A DNA stretch of 28,994 nt from Schoenoplectus triqueter (GCA_964058805.1 CAXKVV010001062.1:1-28994), one strand, 5' to 3'. Positions 10,926 to 20,860 are shown, counted from the first letter of the stretch. The notes: generated from the sequence alone by a model not told the origin. Program-made: numbers and translations.

Positions 10926-11884
10926 CAGGGTTCCAATTAATGTATACATCCCACTACATGTTTTACTCAAACTTGATAACTTGGATGTATAGTAGTAATG
11001 CATCTCTCAAAATTGTCAGAAATTTATGTATCAGTCAACAAAAAGAATGTATCCATTTATTGTCAGAGTATTTAAACTGTCAATAGTGCTTGATATCAGT
11101 TCATTCTCTCATAGGAATTGTGATTGATATTCACTTGTGATACAAAACAAAAGACTTGATGCTGTGTAAAGAACCTGTAAGAGAGAGCGTGCTCGGATCT
11201 ATTAACAACTGTATCCATTTAAATCAGAAGGATGCTCAAATCTTGCCCTCCAATAAAAAGCTAAGTGGCCATTCTTATTACATGAATGCCAGCAACTGAT
11301 ATATATGCATCCGAAAATCTAATGAACAATACTTTTGGCAGTTTGTACTAATTATAGGATGTGGTGTCATGAGATTTATGCTTATCTTCATATGCGCATC
11401 TTTCGATTTGCCACCAATGCGTATGTATGAAACTTTCATTAAAATGTGCTGAGATACGCGGAAGAATGGTCTGAAACCTTTTTTATTTCGGTGAAAAATA
11501 AAGAGCTTTCAGTATAGGCTTTGTGAACTTTCACCTTAGCCATAGAGGCAGTGCTGATAATCGATTTGTTGATAAATGACTTGGATGAGATCAAGGCCAT
11601 CTAGGACGCTTTGCTCCAAGTCATCTTTGTCGTTCATTAATTTGCCCTTTTCGCTAAAGTTTACTTGCATTATGCAGGTGGCTCTGATATACTATGTGAA
11701 ACTTGAAAAGCTATATATTTTTTAGTACTTGTTATTTGTCAATTTTGCAAGTAAATATGAATCTCTTTATGATATTTGTTGTTAGTTGCAAACAAAATTT
11801 TAACTTCAATATAAAAAAATCTATTGCTGAATAATTACGAAGGAGCTCCTAATTGTTGAAGTACTTAATAACTTATTTTTAGAT
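10926..11884. other. No recognisable feature
   Basis: Ordinary intergenic sequence. I see no long open frame, no RNA gene and no clear terminal inverted repeats on either strand. Confidence 0.5.
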
Positions 11885-12269
11885 ACTAGCAAAGAACGTG
11901 TGCTATTCACGGATTTATCTTAATTCTTAACATGATAATTATTATTATACAATTAGCTTGTATATTTGTACCTTGTGCCTTATTAATTCTTCATGACTTT
12001 TGCTGTTTAATTAATTTTATTTTGATGTAGGAAAGGAAATATAAATGTCATGTGAAAATAACTTCATATCCAATACTTTTACAGTTTTTAAGTTCTAATA
12101 TTTATTTTTCTTATGGACGCCAAATTAGATCTTCAAAAATAAATGAAGCTATTTTAGTTATTACGTATTTACGTTCTTTAATTTTATACGTAATATATCT
12201 AACATTTTATATATATCACTGAATAAATAGACACCTCCGATATATACATTACTTATAACATAGTATAAA
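11885..12269 (-). mobile_element. Decayed Helitron (about 385 bp)
   Basis: On the minus strand the right-hand end reads TTTATACTATGTTATAAGTA and then GGAGGTGTCTATTT. This resembles the 5' end of the Helitron at 24113 (TCTATACTATTATATAAAGT then GGAGGCGTCCATTT), but the initial TC is lost. The other end reads CGTGAATAGCACACG, a small hairpin, then TTCTTTGCTAGT, a standard Helitron 3' terminus. It has no coding capacity. Confidence 0.5.
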
Positions 12270-12778
12270 TATCAAAAAGTTGTTAGATACAAAATATTGC
12301 TATCCAGTTACTAATTTGTAGAACTTTCAATTGATTTCTTGCTACTGTTAATCGCAGAACTAAATTAAAGACAAAAAAACTTGAATGACAAGAAAGTTGA
12401 GATATTTTGTTGCTTGCATTTATAGATATCCTACTTCATCAGAGTTTGTCGGATTGCGCGAATGTGGCTATCACGAAGTCTTGTCACCTCATATTTCTCT
12501 TATTTTTTTGTTATAACTTATCGTTGAGAATATATTTTTATGTATCAGTTTAAAGTGCATATGCATGTTAAATCTCTTCTAATTAGTCTCTGCTTAACTA
12601 TTTCTGTATATATATATATATATATATATATTATCTCAAATAAATGTATTATGTATATTCAACCGTTTACTGTGAGTCTGTGAGGAGGTTGATGTGATTA
12701 GAGTTCTCCATATTATGTCTCTTCAATGGCTCAATTGACAACAAATCCTCGTTAAAACTCTGAAAAGGAAAATAATTT
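12270..12778. other. Intergenic stretch with a (TA)n run
   Basis: A (TA)n microsatellite lies at about 12608-12632. The rest, up to the point where the second duplication copy becomes alignable with the window start, shows no gene or repeat. Because the window begins inside copy 1, the part nearest 12778 may also belong to the duplication. Confidence 0.5.
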
Positions 12779-12907
12779 GTCCTACCAAACACAATAATCA
12801 CTGGACGAGTTCGAAATTATTTCTTTCTCATTGAAATGACAAAGAAGAAGAGAAAAATATAGCTCGTAGTTATGTAATTTGGGTTTTATTAGATGATGCC
12901 AAAATGA

Positions 12908-12916
12908 TAACCAGTT
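12908..12916. repeat. MULE target site duplication, left (TAACCAGTT)
   Basis: The same 9 bp occur at 18261-18269 directly after the element. A 9-bp duplication is the hallmark of Mutator-superfamily insertion. Confidence 0.93.
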
Positions 12917-13027
12917 CAGATTTTATTAAAAATAATAATTAATAAAATAATATTATTAATAATAAGAGTGAGAACCTAATATTTTCAAATCTACGAATCA
13001 AAACGCGCCACTGCCAGTGGCGCGTTT
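12917..13027 (+). repeat. MULE left terminal inverted repeat
   Basis: It pairs with 18150-18260. Shared blocks are CAG(A/T)TTTTATTA, AAATAATAATTA, AAGAGTGA, TACGAATC and the AAACGCGCCACTG palindrome half. The outer part is AT-rich and diverged, whereas the inner palindrome-bearing part is nearly identical. Confidence 0.85.
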
Positions 13028-13146
13028 GGAAACGCGCCACTGCCAGTGGCGTCTTTCACAAACGCGCCACTGGCAGTGGCGTCTTTCACCAAACGCGCCA
13101 CTGCCAGTGGCGCGTTTCCTCAGACCACGCCACTGCCAGTGGCGCC
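13001..13146. repeat. Subterminal array of five 27-bp near-palindromes
   Basis: Each unit has arms AAACGCGCCACTG and CAGTGGCGCGTTT around a single central base, C or G. Units begin at about 13001, 13029, 13059, 13091 and 13125. The third has central G (CTGGCAG) and the others have C (CTGCCAG). Units 2, 3 and 5 have altered outer arms (CGTCTTT, or CACGCC...GGCGCC). The array sits just upstream of the transposase TATA box. Candidate roles are transposase binding sites or hairpin structure, both inferred. Confidence 0.88.
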
Positions 13147-13155
13147 TATCTTTGC

Positions 13156-13163
13156 TATAAATA
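13156..13163 (+). promoter_or_regulatory. TATA box of the transposase gene
   Basis: TATAAATA lies in the context TTTGCTATAAATATCCGCC, 79-86 bp before the ATG. The sequence between them is C/A-rich and ATG-free, as in many plant leaders. The last palindromic unit ends about 10 bp upstream of the TATA box. Confidence 0.65.
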
Positions 13164-13241
13164 TCCGCCCCGTCGGTTCATTTATCACAACCACAAAAAC
13201 AACCAACATCCAATTACAATAAACATCCATTTTTCTTCAAA

Positions 13242-16108
13242 ATGCTACCAGATTTAAATTATAATCCCGATGAAGAAAATTATACTGCAGAACAACCGAG
13301 CGGCAGTAAATTTTTGACGGGAATATTTCCAAACCAGAATGAAACCAATTCCTATCCTACCTACGATCAAACCAATTCCTATCAAACCTACGATCAAACC
13401 AATTCCTATCCAACCCTCGATCAAACCAATTCCTATCAAACCTACGATCAAACCAATTCCTATCCAACCCTCGATCAAACCAATTCCTATCAAACCTACG
13501 ATCAAACCAATTCCTATCCAACCCTCGATCAAACCAATTCCTATCAAACCTACGATCAAACCAATTCCTATCCTACCTACGATCAAACCAATTTATATCC
13601 GTATCCAGCTATTTACAGTAACAATATAATTTATCAACAACCAAACCCAGCGGTGCCACTATATAATTTTTTTGGCGGTAGTAGTAGTACTACGTCTGGC
13701 TGTAATTTAGCTGATAATATTGATGACAGAAGTAGTGTTGATCCAACGATAATGGAATTAAGTGATGATCAGGATGAGCAAGATGATGGCGGTCCGTATT
13801 ATTCAAATGAAGAAGAAACAGGAGAGGATTACACTGACCACTCGGATTTTTCGATCGATGAATCTGAAGATGAGGAAATTCAGAGATGCGATACCACATT
13901 GTTAGTTACGGGACGAACTGAGAGACACCATCCCGTAGAAGCGTTAAATAATTTTGAGATGTTTGACCGTTTAGGCGCGAATGAATATCTTTTAGGACTC
14001 GATGATGAGTTAGCTGAAAATAGAATATTTGCTTCTAAATCGGCTTTAAAGTGGGTAATTTGTGATTGGAGTGTTAGGAAAAACGTTCAATGTTGGGTAC
14101 AAGAAAGTTGTAAAACACGACTTATTATGAAATGCAAAGAAGATAGTTGTCCTTGGAGATTATACGCTAGACCTGAAGAGGGCTCGACCACATGGAGGAT
14201 CATCACAAATAAAAACCCCCACAACTGTAGAAGACCACCAGGAGACCGCAAACACTTACAACTCACATCTAATTTGATTGCAGGATGTGTTCGACAACAT
14301 TTAAAGAAGGATCTCTCTCTAACAGTTCAACAAATCGGTATGATTATAGAAACAAAATATCCCGGTGTGGCACCGACATACGGTAAACTTTGGCGTGGCC
14401 GAGAAAGAGCAATTGAACAATTATTTGGCACTTGGGAAGGATCATATACATTGCTTCCACAGATATTGGAGGCGATTGCTCGGACTACTCCAGGTACAAA
14501 ATTTAAATTATTGACGTGTGATACTTCGGATAATAATGTAAAAATGTTTAAATCCATAGTTTGGGCTTATGGACCGTGCATTGCAGCGTTTAAACATTTA
14601 AGACCCGTTATAACTATTGACGCTGGATTCTTATCGGGTCGTTATAAGGGTAGATTATTGATGGCGTGTGGATACGATGCAGAGAATCAAATCATTCCTC
14701 TAGCATTTGGAATCGTGGATGCAGAAAATGTGGACAATTGGGGTTGGTTCATGCGATGGGTCCGTAATGAAGTGATCCAATGTAATATGAAAATATGTGT
14801 TATATCCGACCGTCATAGGGGAATAAAGGGAGTTTTTGAGCGACCGCATTTGGGATGGTCTGTACAACATGGAGAGGCGGTACACCGGTATTGCATGCAA
14901 CACGTCGCAGAGAATTTATATAAGGAAGCCGGAAAAACTGGAAAGAAAGAAGATAATCTCAGAGATGATTTCCGAAGAAGACTAGCGAACAAAAAGAAAC
15001 CGCGTCGTTTCGTAGAAAGATGGCGAATTTTGAGGAAATCAAATAGAAAAGCTTATGATTTTTTAAAAAAAGTCGGCAGAAGATTAGAAAATGATGATAA
15101 AGAACCTCCTAATTTTGCTTCGTGGGCACAAACGTATGATGGAGGACATCGATGGGGTATAATGACCAGCAATGGTTCTGAAGCTCTGAATAGCGTCTTC
15201 AGAGTTGAACGAACTTTACCGGTTGCAGCAATTGTGGAGGGGACATGGTATAAATGTGCTAAATGGTTCGATAAGAGGGAAATGGAAGCAATGAACCTGC
15301 ATAGAGCATGCAAGCAATGGCCAAAAAAAATTGATGACATCTTGGCAAAACGTGACGACAAAGCAGGTTTATGTTGATATTATTTTACTATATTTTACAA
15401 AATTTTTAACATATCGTGATATCTTTTGTATTTGTTTCAATAATTACAGCTCGTATGAACGTAATTCCACTCGGAACTGCTCGAGGAGAATATGAGGTTC
15501 ATGTGCTTGGTGAGAGGATCGAGAGTGGAGGGTATGGACCGTTCAAGTACACTGTTATAATTTCGAGTGAACGACGCACTCGAGATGACCCACAATTGCC
15601 GGAACCGCACTGCACGTGTGATTGTCAAAAACCTCAACTGACTGGGATACCCTGCTCTCACGTAATTGCTGTATGCCAACATAGAAACTTTGATGTGTAC
15701 GGTTTCATAGATGAGCGATACAATACAGCTCACCTACTGAATACTTGGTCCGGACAATTTCATTGTTACGGTGATCAACAAGTTTGGCCGCCATATCTTG
15801 GAGAAACTATAATACCAGATAAAGAATTGATAAAAATTGGTCGGCGTGCGAAGGTTAGACGTCGAATGGTAATGGATGAGATGGAGGGCAGGATACGGAG
15901 TCGAGGTAGAACGAGAAATATACAGTCTTCTGAAGGTGGGTCATATCGAAGAGATGAAATGAGTCGTGACCCACTTCCAATGGATACATTACAATCAGGA
16001 CGGCATAGGAGTAGGGCTTCAAGTCCCACAACAAACAGAAGAACCCAAACTTCTCGAAATACTTTGCAATCAGCGAGACACTCAGCGAGACACTCAACCC
16101 AAAATTAA
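13242..16108 (+). CDS. MULE transposase (mudrA-like), two exons, 927 aa
   Basis: Exons are 13242-15366 and 15450-16108. Joining them at CAG|GTTTAT and TTACAG|CTC keeps the frame (split codon GCT, Ala709). Residues 34-114 are a nine-residue tandem repeat, followed by an acidic stretch (about 165-215). Residues 263-330 form the MuDR-type DNA-binding domain with a WRKY-GCM1-like zinc ligand set C298, C303, H327, C329. The DDE transposase core has candidate catalytic D460 (TIDAGF), D523 (ISDRHRG) and E647 (TSNGSEALN), with the family's CMQH motif at C551 and H554. A SWIM zinc finger uses C765, C767, C777 and H779. The C-terminus is Arg/Ser-rich. The protein should bind the element ends and catalyse cut-and-paste transposition in the nucleus. 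All key residues are present and no internal stop is seen, so it may be active. Reading through the 83-nt intron would stop at residue 711 and lose the SWIM finger. Confidence 0.93.
13341..13583 (+). repeat. 27-nt coding tandem repeat in transposase N-terminus
   Basis: Nine consecutive units encode [QE]TNSYxTxD (residues 34-114). PTLD and QTYD forms alternate, which gives a 54-nt higher-order period. A tenth, diverged unit (QTNLYPYPA) follows. The DNA is so uniform that the other + frame and the antisense frame also stay open (KPIPI and GIGLI repeats), which is a side effect of the repeat. The peptide is rich in Q, N, Y, S and T with no hydrophobic core and is predicted to be disordered. Confidence 0.9.
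15367..15449 (+). other. Transposase intron (83 nt)
   Basis: It starts GTTTATGTTG and ends TAATTACAG. It is U-rich with in-frame stops, and the flanking frames join in phase. The SWIM-containing exon 2 makes no sense without it. Confidence 0.85.
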
Positions 16109-16126
16109 TAATATTTTATTATTTAC

Positions 16127-16525
16127 CTCTAGAGTCACGGTCATCTCGCCAAAAGTGAAGTGAAATGTATGAGTTTCTGGCCTCCAAAACTCTATCAACG
16201 CGCTCAATAAACCCGTATCAATCTTTAAGTTACGGGCTTCCGCTTCTTGGACATAAATCTCACGCAATCTGGCGAGATGAAGAAATCCCATAACTCGCAA
16301 CCTACTCTGAATGTGCGAGATGTATGGTATCGTGGGACGGTGAGTGCGGAAACGAATGATATTGTTATCTCTCTGTAATTTTTATTTCATAATTAGCTTC
16401 TCGTATATATGTATTTTATTATTATTTTTAAGAATATAATGTACCTGTGCCTGACTATAATGTGTCCGATGTTTGTCTTCAGGGAGATAAATTATGATAT
16501 TCTCATCTCGTTGCTCGCCTGCCAT
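16127..16525 (-). pseudogene. Plant mobile domain (PMD, MAIN-like) gene fragment
   Basis: On the minus strand two exons join in phase: 16525-16445 (27 residues, starting MAGEQRDENIIIYLP) and 16372-16127 (82 residues). They are separated by a 72-nt intron with CAG|GTACAT and TTACAG|AGA. Exon 2 contains [18 protein letters not shown] and GEMTVTLE, the diagnostic opening of the PMD found in MAIN/MAIL proteins and in transposon-carried relatives. It ends at a possible donor GAG|GTAAAT, where family members continue with D-V-A-x-x-L-G-L. Nothing on the minus strand further left continues the domain; instead the transposase stop codon is only 18 bp away. The gene is therefore 3'-truncated and convergent with the transposase. 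Host MAIN proteins act in silencing and development; any role of this fragment is unknown. Confidence 0.82.
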
Positions 16526-16528
16526 TAT

Positions 16529-17861
16529 CTAGTAAAAAAATTCATTTCATAATTAATTTATAATTATTGTACTACATTTTTAATCTATCTATCATATAAT
16601 TAAATAAACAATAAATTCTACAATAAATTCTACAATTAATCTACACAATTAAATTAAATTATAATTAATCTACACAATTAAATTAAATTACATTATAATT
16701 AATCTACATAATCAAATTAAATTATAATTAATCTACATAATTAAATTAAGTTATAATTAATCTACACAATTAAATTAATATATAATTATTCTACACAATT
16801 AAATTAAATTATAATTAATCTACACAATTAAATTAAATTAAATTATAATTAATCTACACAATTAAATTAAATTAAATTATAATTAATCTACATAATTAAA
16901 TTAAGTTATAATTAATCTACACAATTAAATTAAATTACAATTAATCTACACAATTAAATTAAATTCTAATTAATCTATATAATTAAATTAAATTATAATT
17001 AATCTACACAATTAAATTAAATTAAATTATAATTAATCTACATAATTAAATAAACAATAAATTCTACAATAAATTCTACAATAAATTCTACAATTAATCT
17101 ACACAATTAAATTAAATTAAATTATAATTAATCTCCACAATTAAATTAAATTAAATTATAATTAATCTACATAATTAAATTAAGTTATAATTAATCTACA
17201 CAATTAAATTAAATTAAATTATAATTAATCTACATAATTAAATAAACAATAAATCTACACAATTAAATTAAATTAAATTATAATTAATCTACATAATTAA
17301 ATTAAGTTATAATTAATCTACACAATTAAATTAAATTAAATTATAATTAATCTACATAATTAAATAAACAATAAATTCTACAATAAATTTTATAATTAAT
17401 CTACAATAAATTCTACAATTAATCTACACAATTAAATTAAATTAATTATAATTAATCTACACAATTAAATTAAATTAAATTATAATTAATCTACATAATT
17501 AAATTAAGTTATAATTAATCTACACAATTAAATTAAATTACAATTAATCTACATAATTAAATTAAATTACAATTAATCTACACAATTAAATTAAATTATA
17601 ATTAATCTATATAATTAAATTAAATTATAATTAATCTACACAATTAAATTAAATTAAATTAAATTATAATTAATCTACATAATTTCACGTTTAAATTATA
17701 ATTAATCTACATAATTAGATTAAATTTATAATTAATCTACACAATTAAATTAAATTAAATTATAATTAATCTACATAATTAAATTAAATTACAATTAATC
17801 TACACAATTAAATTAAATTTTAAATAATCTATACAATTAAATAATATTTATAAAAAATTAC
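16529..17861 (-). other. Possible leader intron of the PMD gene
   Basis: On the minus strand a donor-like AAAG|GTAATT lies at 17862/17861. An acceptor-like TTTTTTTACTAG lies three bases before the PMD start codon (16525). If both are used, a GA-rich leader (complement of 17862-18064) would be spliced to the PMD exon, removing a 1.3-kb intron made almost entirely of the minisatellite. This is inference from splice-site likeness only. Confidence 0.35.
16598..17845. repeat. AT-rich minisatellite (about 30-bp unit)
   Basis: Dozens of imperfect copies of ATTATAATTAATCTACACAA or ATTAATCTACATAATTAAAT are joined by variable numbers of AAATT blocks. Occasional insertions of AAATAAACAATAAATTCTAC occur. 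It is almost free of G. It lies within the MULE between the PMD fragment and the CT-rich tract. Confidence 0.93.
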
Positions 17862-17899
17862 CTTTAATTGCAAAATCCACAGAAATGCTAGCGTGCGTT

Positions 17900-18064
17900 T
17901 TTTTCCTCCGGTTCTCTTCCTCTCTCTTCCTCTCTTTCTCTCTTCCTCTCTCTTCCTCTCTTTCTCTCTTCCTCTCTCTTCCTCTCTCTTCCTCTCTTTC
18001 TCTCTTCCTCTCTCTTCCTCTCTTTCTCTCTTCCTCTCTCTTTTCTTTCTATCTTTCTCTCTCC
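17900..18064. repeat. CT-rich tract (CTCTTCC/CTCTTT repeats)
   Basis: Repeats of CTCTTCCTCTCTTTCTCT give a nearly pure polypyrimidine + strand. Frames on both strands stay open only because of the repetition (Ser/Leu/Phe on +, Arg/Glu/Lys on -). Confidence 0.92.
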
Positions 18065-18073
18065 TGTCAACAA

Positions 18074-18092
18074 CGCGCAGCGCATCTGCGCG
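18074..18092. repeat. Small inverted repeat CGCGCAG/CTGCGCG
   Basis: Two perfect 7-bp arms flank CGCAT, between the CT tract and the large palindrome. Confidence 0.7.
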
Positions 18093-18109
18093 GTGATATA
18101 TATATGGGT

Positions 18110-18177
18110 GAAACGCGCCACTGCCAGTGGCGCGTTTCCTATTAATAGGAAACGCGCCACTGGCAGTGGCGCGTTTC
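18110..18177. repeat. Perfect 68-bp palindrome at MULE right end
   Basis: Two 27-bp units (18111-18137 with central C, 18150-18176 with central G) stand in opposite orientation around TCCTATTAATAGGA. Each 34-bp half is the exact reverse complement of the other, and each half contains its own 27-bp near-palindrome, so the structure is nested. It overlaps the inner part of the right terminal repeat. Confidence 0.95.
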
Positions 18178-18260
18178 GATTCGTATTTTTGCACTTCCAC
18201 CGTTATCACTCTTATATTTAATAATAATAATTTCATAATTATTATTTATAATAAAAACTG
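18150..18260 (-). repeat. MULE right terminal inverted repeat
   Basis: The reverse complement begins CAGTTTTTATTATAAATAAT and reaches the palindromic unit via AAGAGTGATAAC and TACGAATCG. It pairs with 12917-13027. Confidence 0.85.
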
Positions 18261-18269
18261 TAACCAGTT
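18261..18269. repeat. MULE target site duplication, right (TAACCAGTT)
   Basis: Identical to 12908-12916. Copy 1 of the duplication holds a single version (TAACCGGTT, 316-324). Confidence 0.93.
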
Positions 18270-18505
18270 ACTTGGTGGTACTATGAATTTTGTGCTCTTT
18301 ATTTTTCTTGAATATTTCTTTTTCCAAAATAGTGCTGGACCTAAGGTGAATAAATTTCACATGTTTGAATTTGTGCCAATACCATCGACAATTACATCCA
18401 GCTAATCAATTAGAAATTCTTAATAATAATTTTCATATAATTAATTATTAGATTTGAAGGACTGAAAACGCAAATTATAAGAAAGAAGTGTGATGCTTTA
18501 TTTTT

Positions 18506-18972
18506 ACTAGCTATATACCCGCGCGTTGCAGCAAACTCTTTTATTTAAACATTAAAACATTATAACATAAAAAAATTCACATTTATCTAATATTAAATTA
18601 TAAATTCACTAAATGATAGAAAAAACCTATAATAAAGACTACATTTAATCTTGGATGAGATTTTTGCACAATATGAGTTAATGATTCATGATATTTATGG
18701 TAAGAAAAGTAAATTATTCTAACATATATTATCACCATTAATTTCTTACCAAAGATGCATAAAGTTGCTAAATAAAAATAATAATAATATGGAAATAATA
18801 GTATATAAGGGAAATAAATGGAGAGAAAGAGGGGATCAATGGACGCGATCACATTCGTTCGATCAACCAAAAATAAATATTATCCGTCTAATTGAGAGAT
18901 AAAATGGATATAATAAAAAATATCATGACAAAAAATGGACTATCTAATTCTTAGATGTATAAATAGTATAGA
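18506..18972 (-). mobile_element. Short non-autonomous Helitron (467 bp)
   Basis: On the minus strand it begins TCTATACTATTTATACATCT and ends GCAACGCGCGGGTATATAGC then TAGT. The next base outside the 3' end is A rather than the expected T, and the base before the 5' TC is T, so A/T insertion is not clean. It aligns with 10136-10605 nearly end to end. Copy 1 lacks it at about 545-556, where the flanking sequences (GAAAGAAGTGTGA and GCCATGATTTGAGGAAGG) are almost adjacent. Confidence 0.78.
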
Positions 18973-20681
18973 TAAGATAGTTAAAAATATTTGAATCATT
19001 TGATCAATAATGGAAGCCGTGATTTGAGGAAGGATAGAAATGGATACTAAAAAGTAAACATGAAATGAAGTTGAAAGAGAGCCAAAGCCAGGGAAAAAAT
19101 ATTCTATTGGAAGATAGCATATAACTGATAAGACAGCAGGGAACATAAAAAAAGAAAGTTCAAAATTAAAAAAAGATGCCGATGGTGGGGCCACAGAAAG
19201 GATGAGTTAGACCGTAGAGGGGATCTTATCCATTTCGCCAAATAAGTGAAAACTTTTGTAAAAAGCTGCATGCAGTAACAGCTGTCAGCCAAACCCCATG
19301 GCTAACTGCTGGATTTTATTGTTCAAATATCTTGTGTACTTCAGTGTAACGATTAAAAAGAGTCCACTTTTAGTTGTGTGTTCCTCTGATGCAACTGTGT
19401 GGAAGCAATTAGAAAGCCACAGGAGATATGGTTTCTATTCAACGGTTCATAGCCAACATAGTTTCTCCGCTTTCAGTTTCCCAATTTGTAATAGCAACAA
19501 AATCTTGATCTTATCCTCCAATTAGAACGAATTTACTCTTGCTGATAAATGACTTATCAACTCTGAAATGACTTATCCGTTCTGATCTTTAATTGATTAA
19601 TTAATAATTAATAATTAATAATTAATAATAGTCTATGTGCATACAAAAAAAGTTCAGATAAGTAGACAGTTAATTTTTGAAGTTTTTATGTCCGCTTTTA
19701 TTGTCAATATACCTTCACTACAAATTATAATTATGATATGAAGCAAACTCAACGAATAGGTTTTTTCTTTGAAACAATTTTCTATGGATACGCTGTTGCA
19801 ATCATCATATCAGGTTATATTCTAATTATTGTTGATTTTCAAATAAAATCATAAAATAGTAATGGCTTCCCATATCAAAGCAAGATATTAACTTGCGGAC
19901 AATTATACATTATAAAATATACACAAAGATAGTCAAACACGGAAATAGACAAGTTTCATTTAGGGGCTGAGGTTTAGCCATGAAAAATAAGATTAATTTT
20001 CGAATTAAGTATAAGAATAAGAATAAAGAACGGATAAGGTAAGCTGAAATTCCAAAAGAACCAATCAAAACACTGCAAAGATCCCACTCCTACCACAAAT
20101 CAAAATCTTCAGAAAAAAATAATTACCCAAAAGTCAAAACTATCTCCTCTAAGTTTGGACATAATCCTAAACTTGTATTTTTATTTAATTTACTCATGTA
20201 AAAATATATTTTGTCAATCGTAAAGTATATCTGCAAACTTTAAAACTGAACTATGTAAATTTCTATCAAAGTAAACTATATTAATTTAGTACTAGACTTG
20301 GGTAGTAACAAATTGCTGCAAATATATCTATTTTAATTCATTCTTTAAAAGTTTTTAATTAGGATAATAATTACACAGACACAATTGTTTAACTTTACAA
20401 TCAACTTCATCGTAACATTTTATTTTATACTCCTAGTAGAATTATAAATTCTCCTTAATCAATCGATATAACTGTGTAATTAGTTTCTTCTGTATATATA
20501 TTGAGAAATATTTTTTAATTCAATTAGGAGTATAAAATAGAATGTGACTAGAAATAATTATAAAACTAAAAAGTTCATATTAACCGGGCAATTAATAAAG
20601 TAAGTAACAATTGTAGGGAAACAAACAAGTAGAGGATGCGATTATCCCACACAACGCAATAACAATAAGCCGATAAATTCC

Positions 20682-20688
20682 TATAAAT
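20682..20688 (+). promoter_or_regulatory. TATA box of the DRM1-family gene
   Basis: TATAAAT lies in the context CCTATAAATTTCCGTCTC, about 180 bp before the ATG. It is conserved in the duplicate at 2673. Transcription would start near 20715, giving a leader of roughly 145 nt. Confidence 0.55.
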
Positions 20689-20860
20689 TTCCGTCTCTTT
20701 CAATCAAATATTCAAATCGCTTTCCTATTAAAACCCAACCAATCCTTCAATTCGAAGAAAGGAAGGAACCAACTAAATCTTCTCACACCCAACAGCTACT
20801 ACAAATTTAAGATCACAACAAATAGTTGCAAAAAGAAGGCAACAAGGAGGAGGAGAAGGA

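Larger units (their letters stand above)
12917..18260 (+). mobile_element. Complete Mutator-like element (MULE), 5344 bp
   Basis: The element is bounded by a perfect 9-bp duplication. It starts CAGATTTTATTA and ends TAATAAAAACTG, whose reverse complement is CAGTTTTTATTA. From the left it contains the terminal inverted repeat, an array of 27-bp palindromic units, a TATA box, a two-exon transposase gene, an antisense partial plant mobile domain gene, an AT-rich minisatellite, a CT-rich tract, a 68-bp perfect palindrome and the right terminal inverted repeat. The transposase reading frame is open with good splice sites and the target duplications are identical, so the insertion is probably fairly young. 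The accessory mudrB gene of maize MuDR is not present. Confidence 0.95.
12779..20824. repeat. Direct duplication, copy 2 (DRM1 upstream region, interrupted)
   Basis: This is the partner of 1-3262. The alignable pieces are 12779-12916, 18261-18505 and 18973-20824. The gaps are exactly the MULE (12917-18260) and a short Helitron (18506-18972). Copy 2 lacks about 171 bp present in copy 1 (69-239) and has an expanded AATTAATAATTAATA run near 19600. It leads directly into the DRM1-family gene, so it is the copy that still serves a gene. The stretch 18973-20680 holds only this promoter-upstream sequence and no other gene. Confidence 0.88.

Noticed and set aside
10642..10992. Open frames on both strands of the GC-rich island
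   Set aside because: GC-rich DNA has few stop codons. The translations are Gly/Ala/Pro-rich without domains.
13001..13146. CRISPR-like array of palindromic repeats
   Set aside because: Units are spaced only a few bases apart, there are no spacers of uniform length, the context is a plant transposon end, and no cas genes are present.
13254..13629. Long repetitive open frames on the antisense and alternative + frame over the transposase start
   Set aside because: They are produced by the 27-nt coding repeat, whose length is a multiple of three and whose units lack stops in several frames. The transposase frame carries the domains.
15437..16097. Several antisense open frames over transposase exon 2
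   Set aside because: Shadows of the coding strand. None continues the PMD domain, which was checked because the PMD fragment points this way.
17829..18236. Arg/Glu/Lys-rich minus-strand frame and Ser/Leu/Phe-rich + frames
   Set aside because: Pure consequence of the CT-rich tract. No gene structure.
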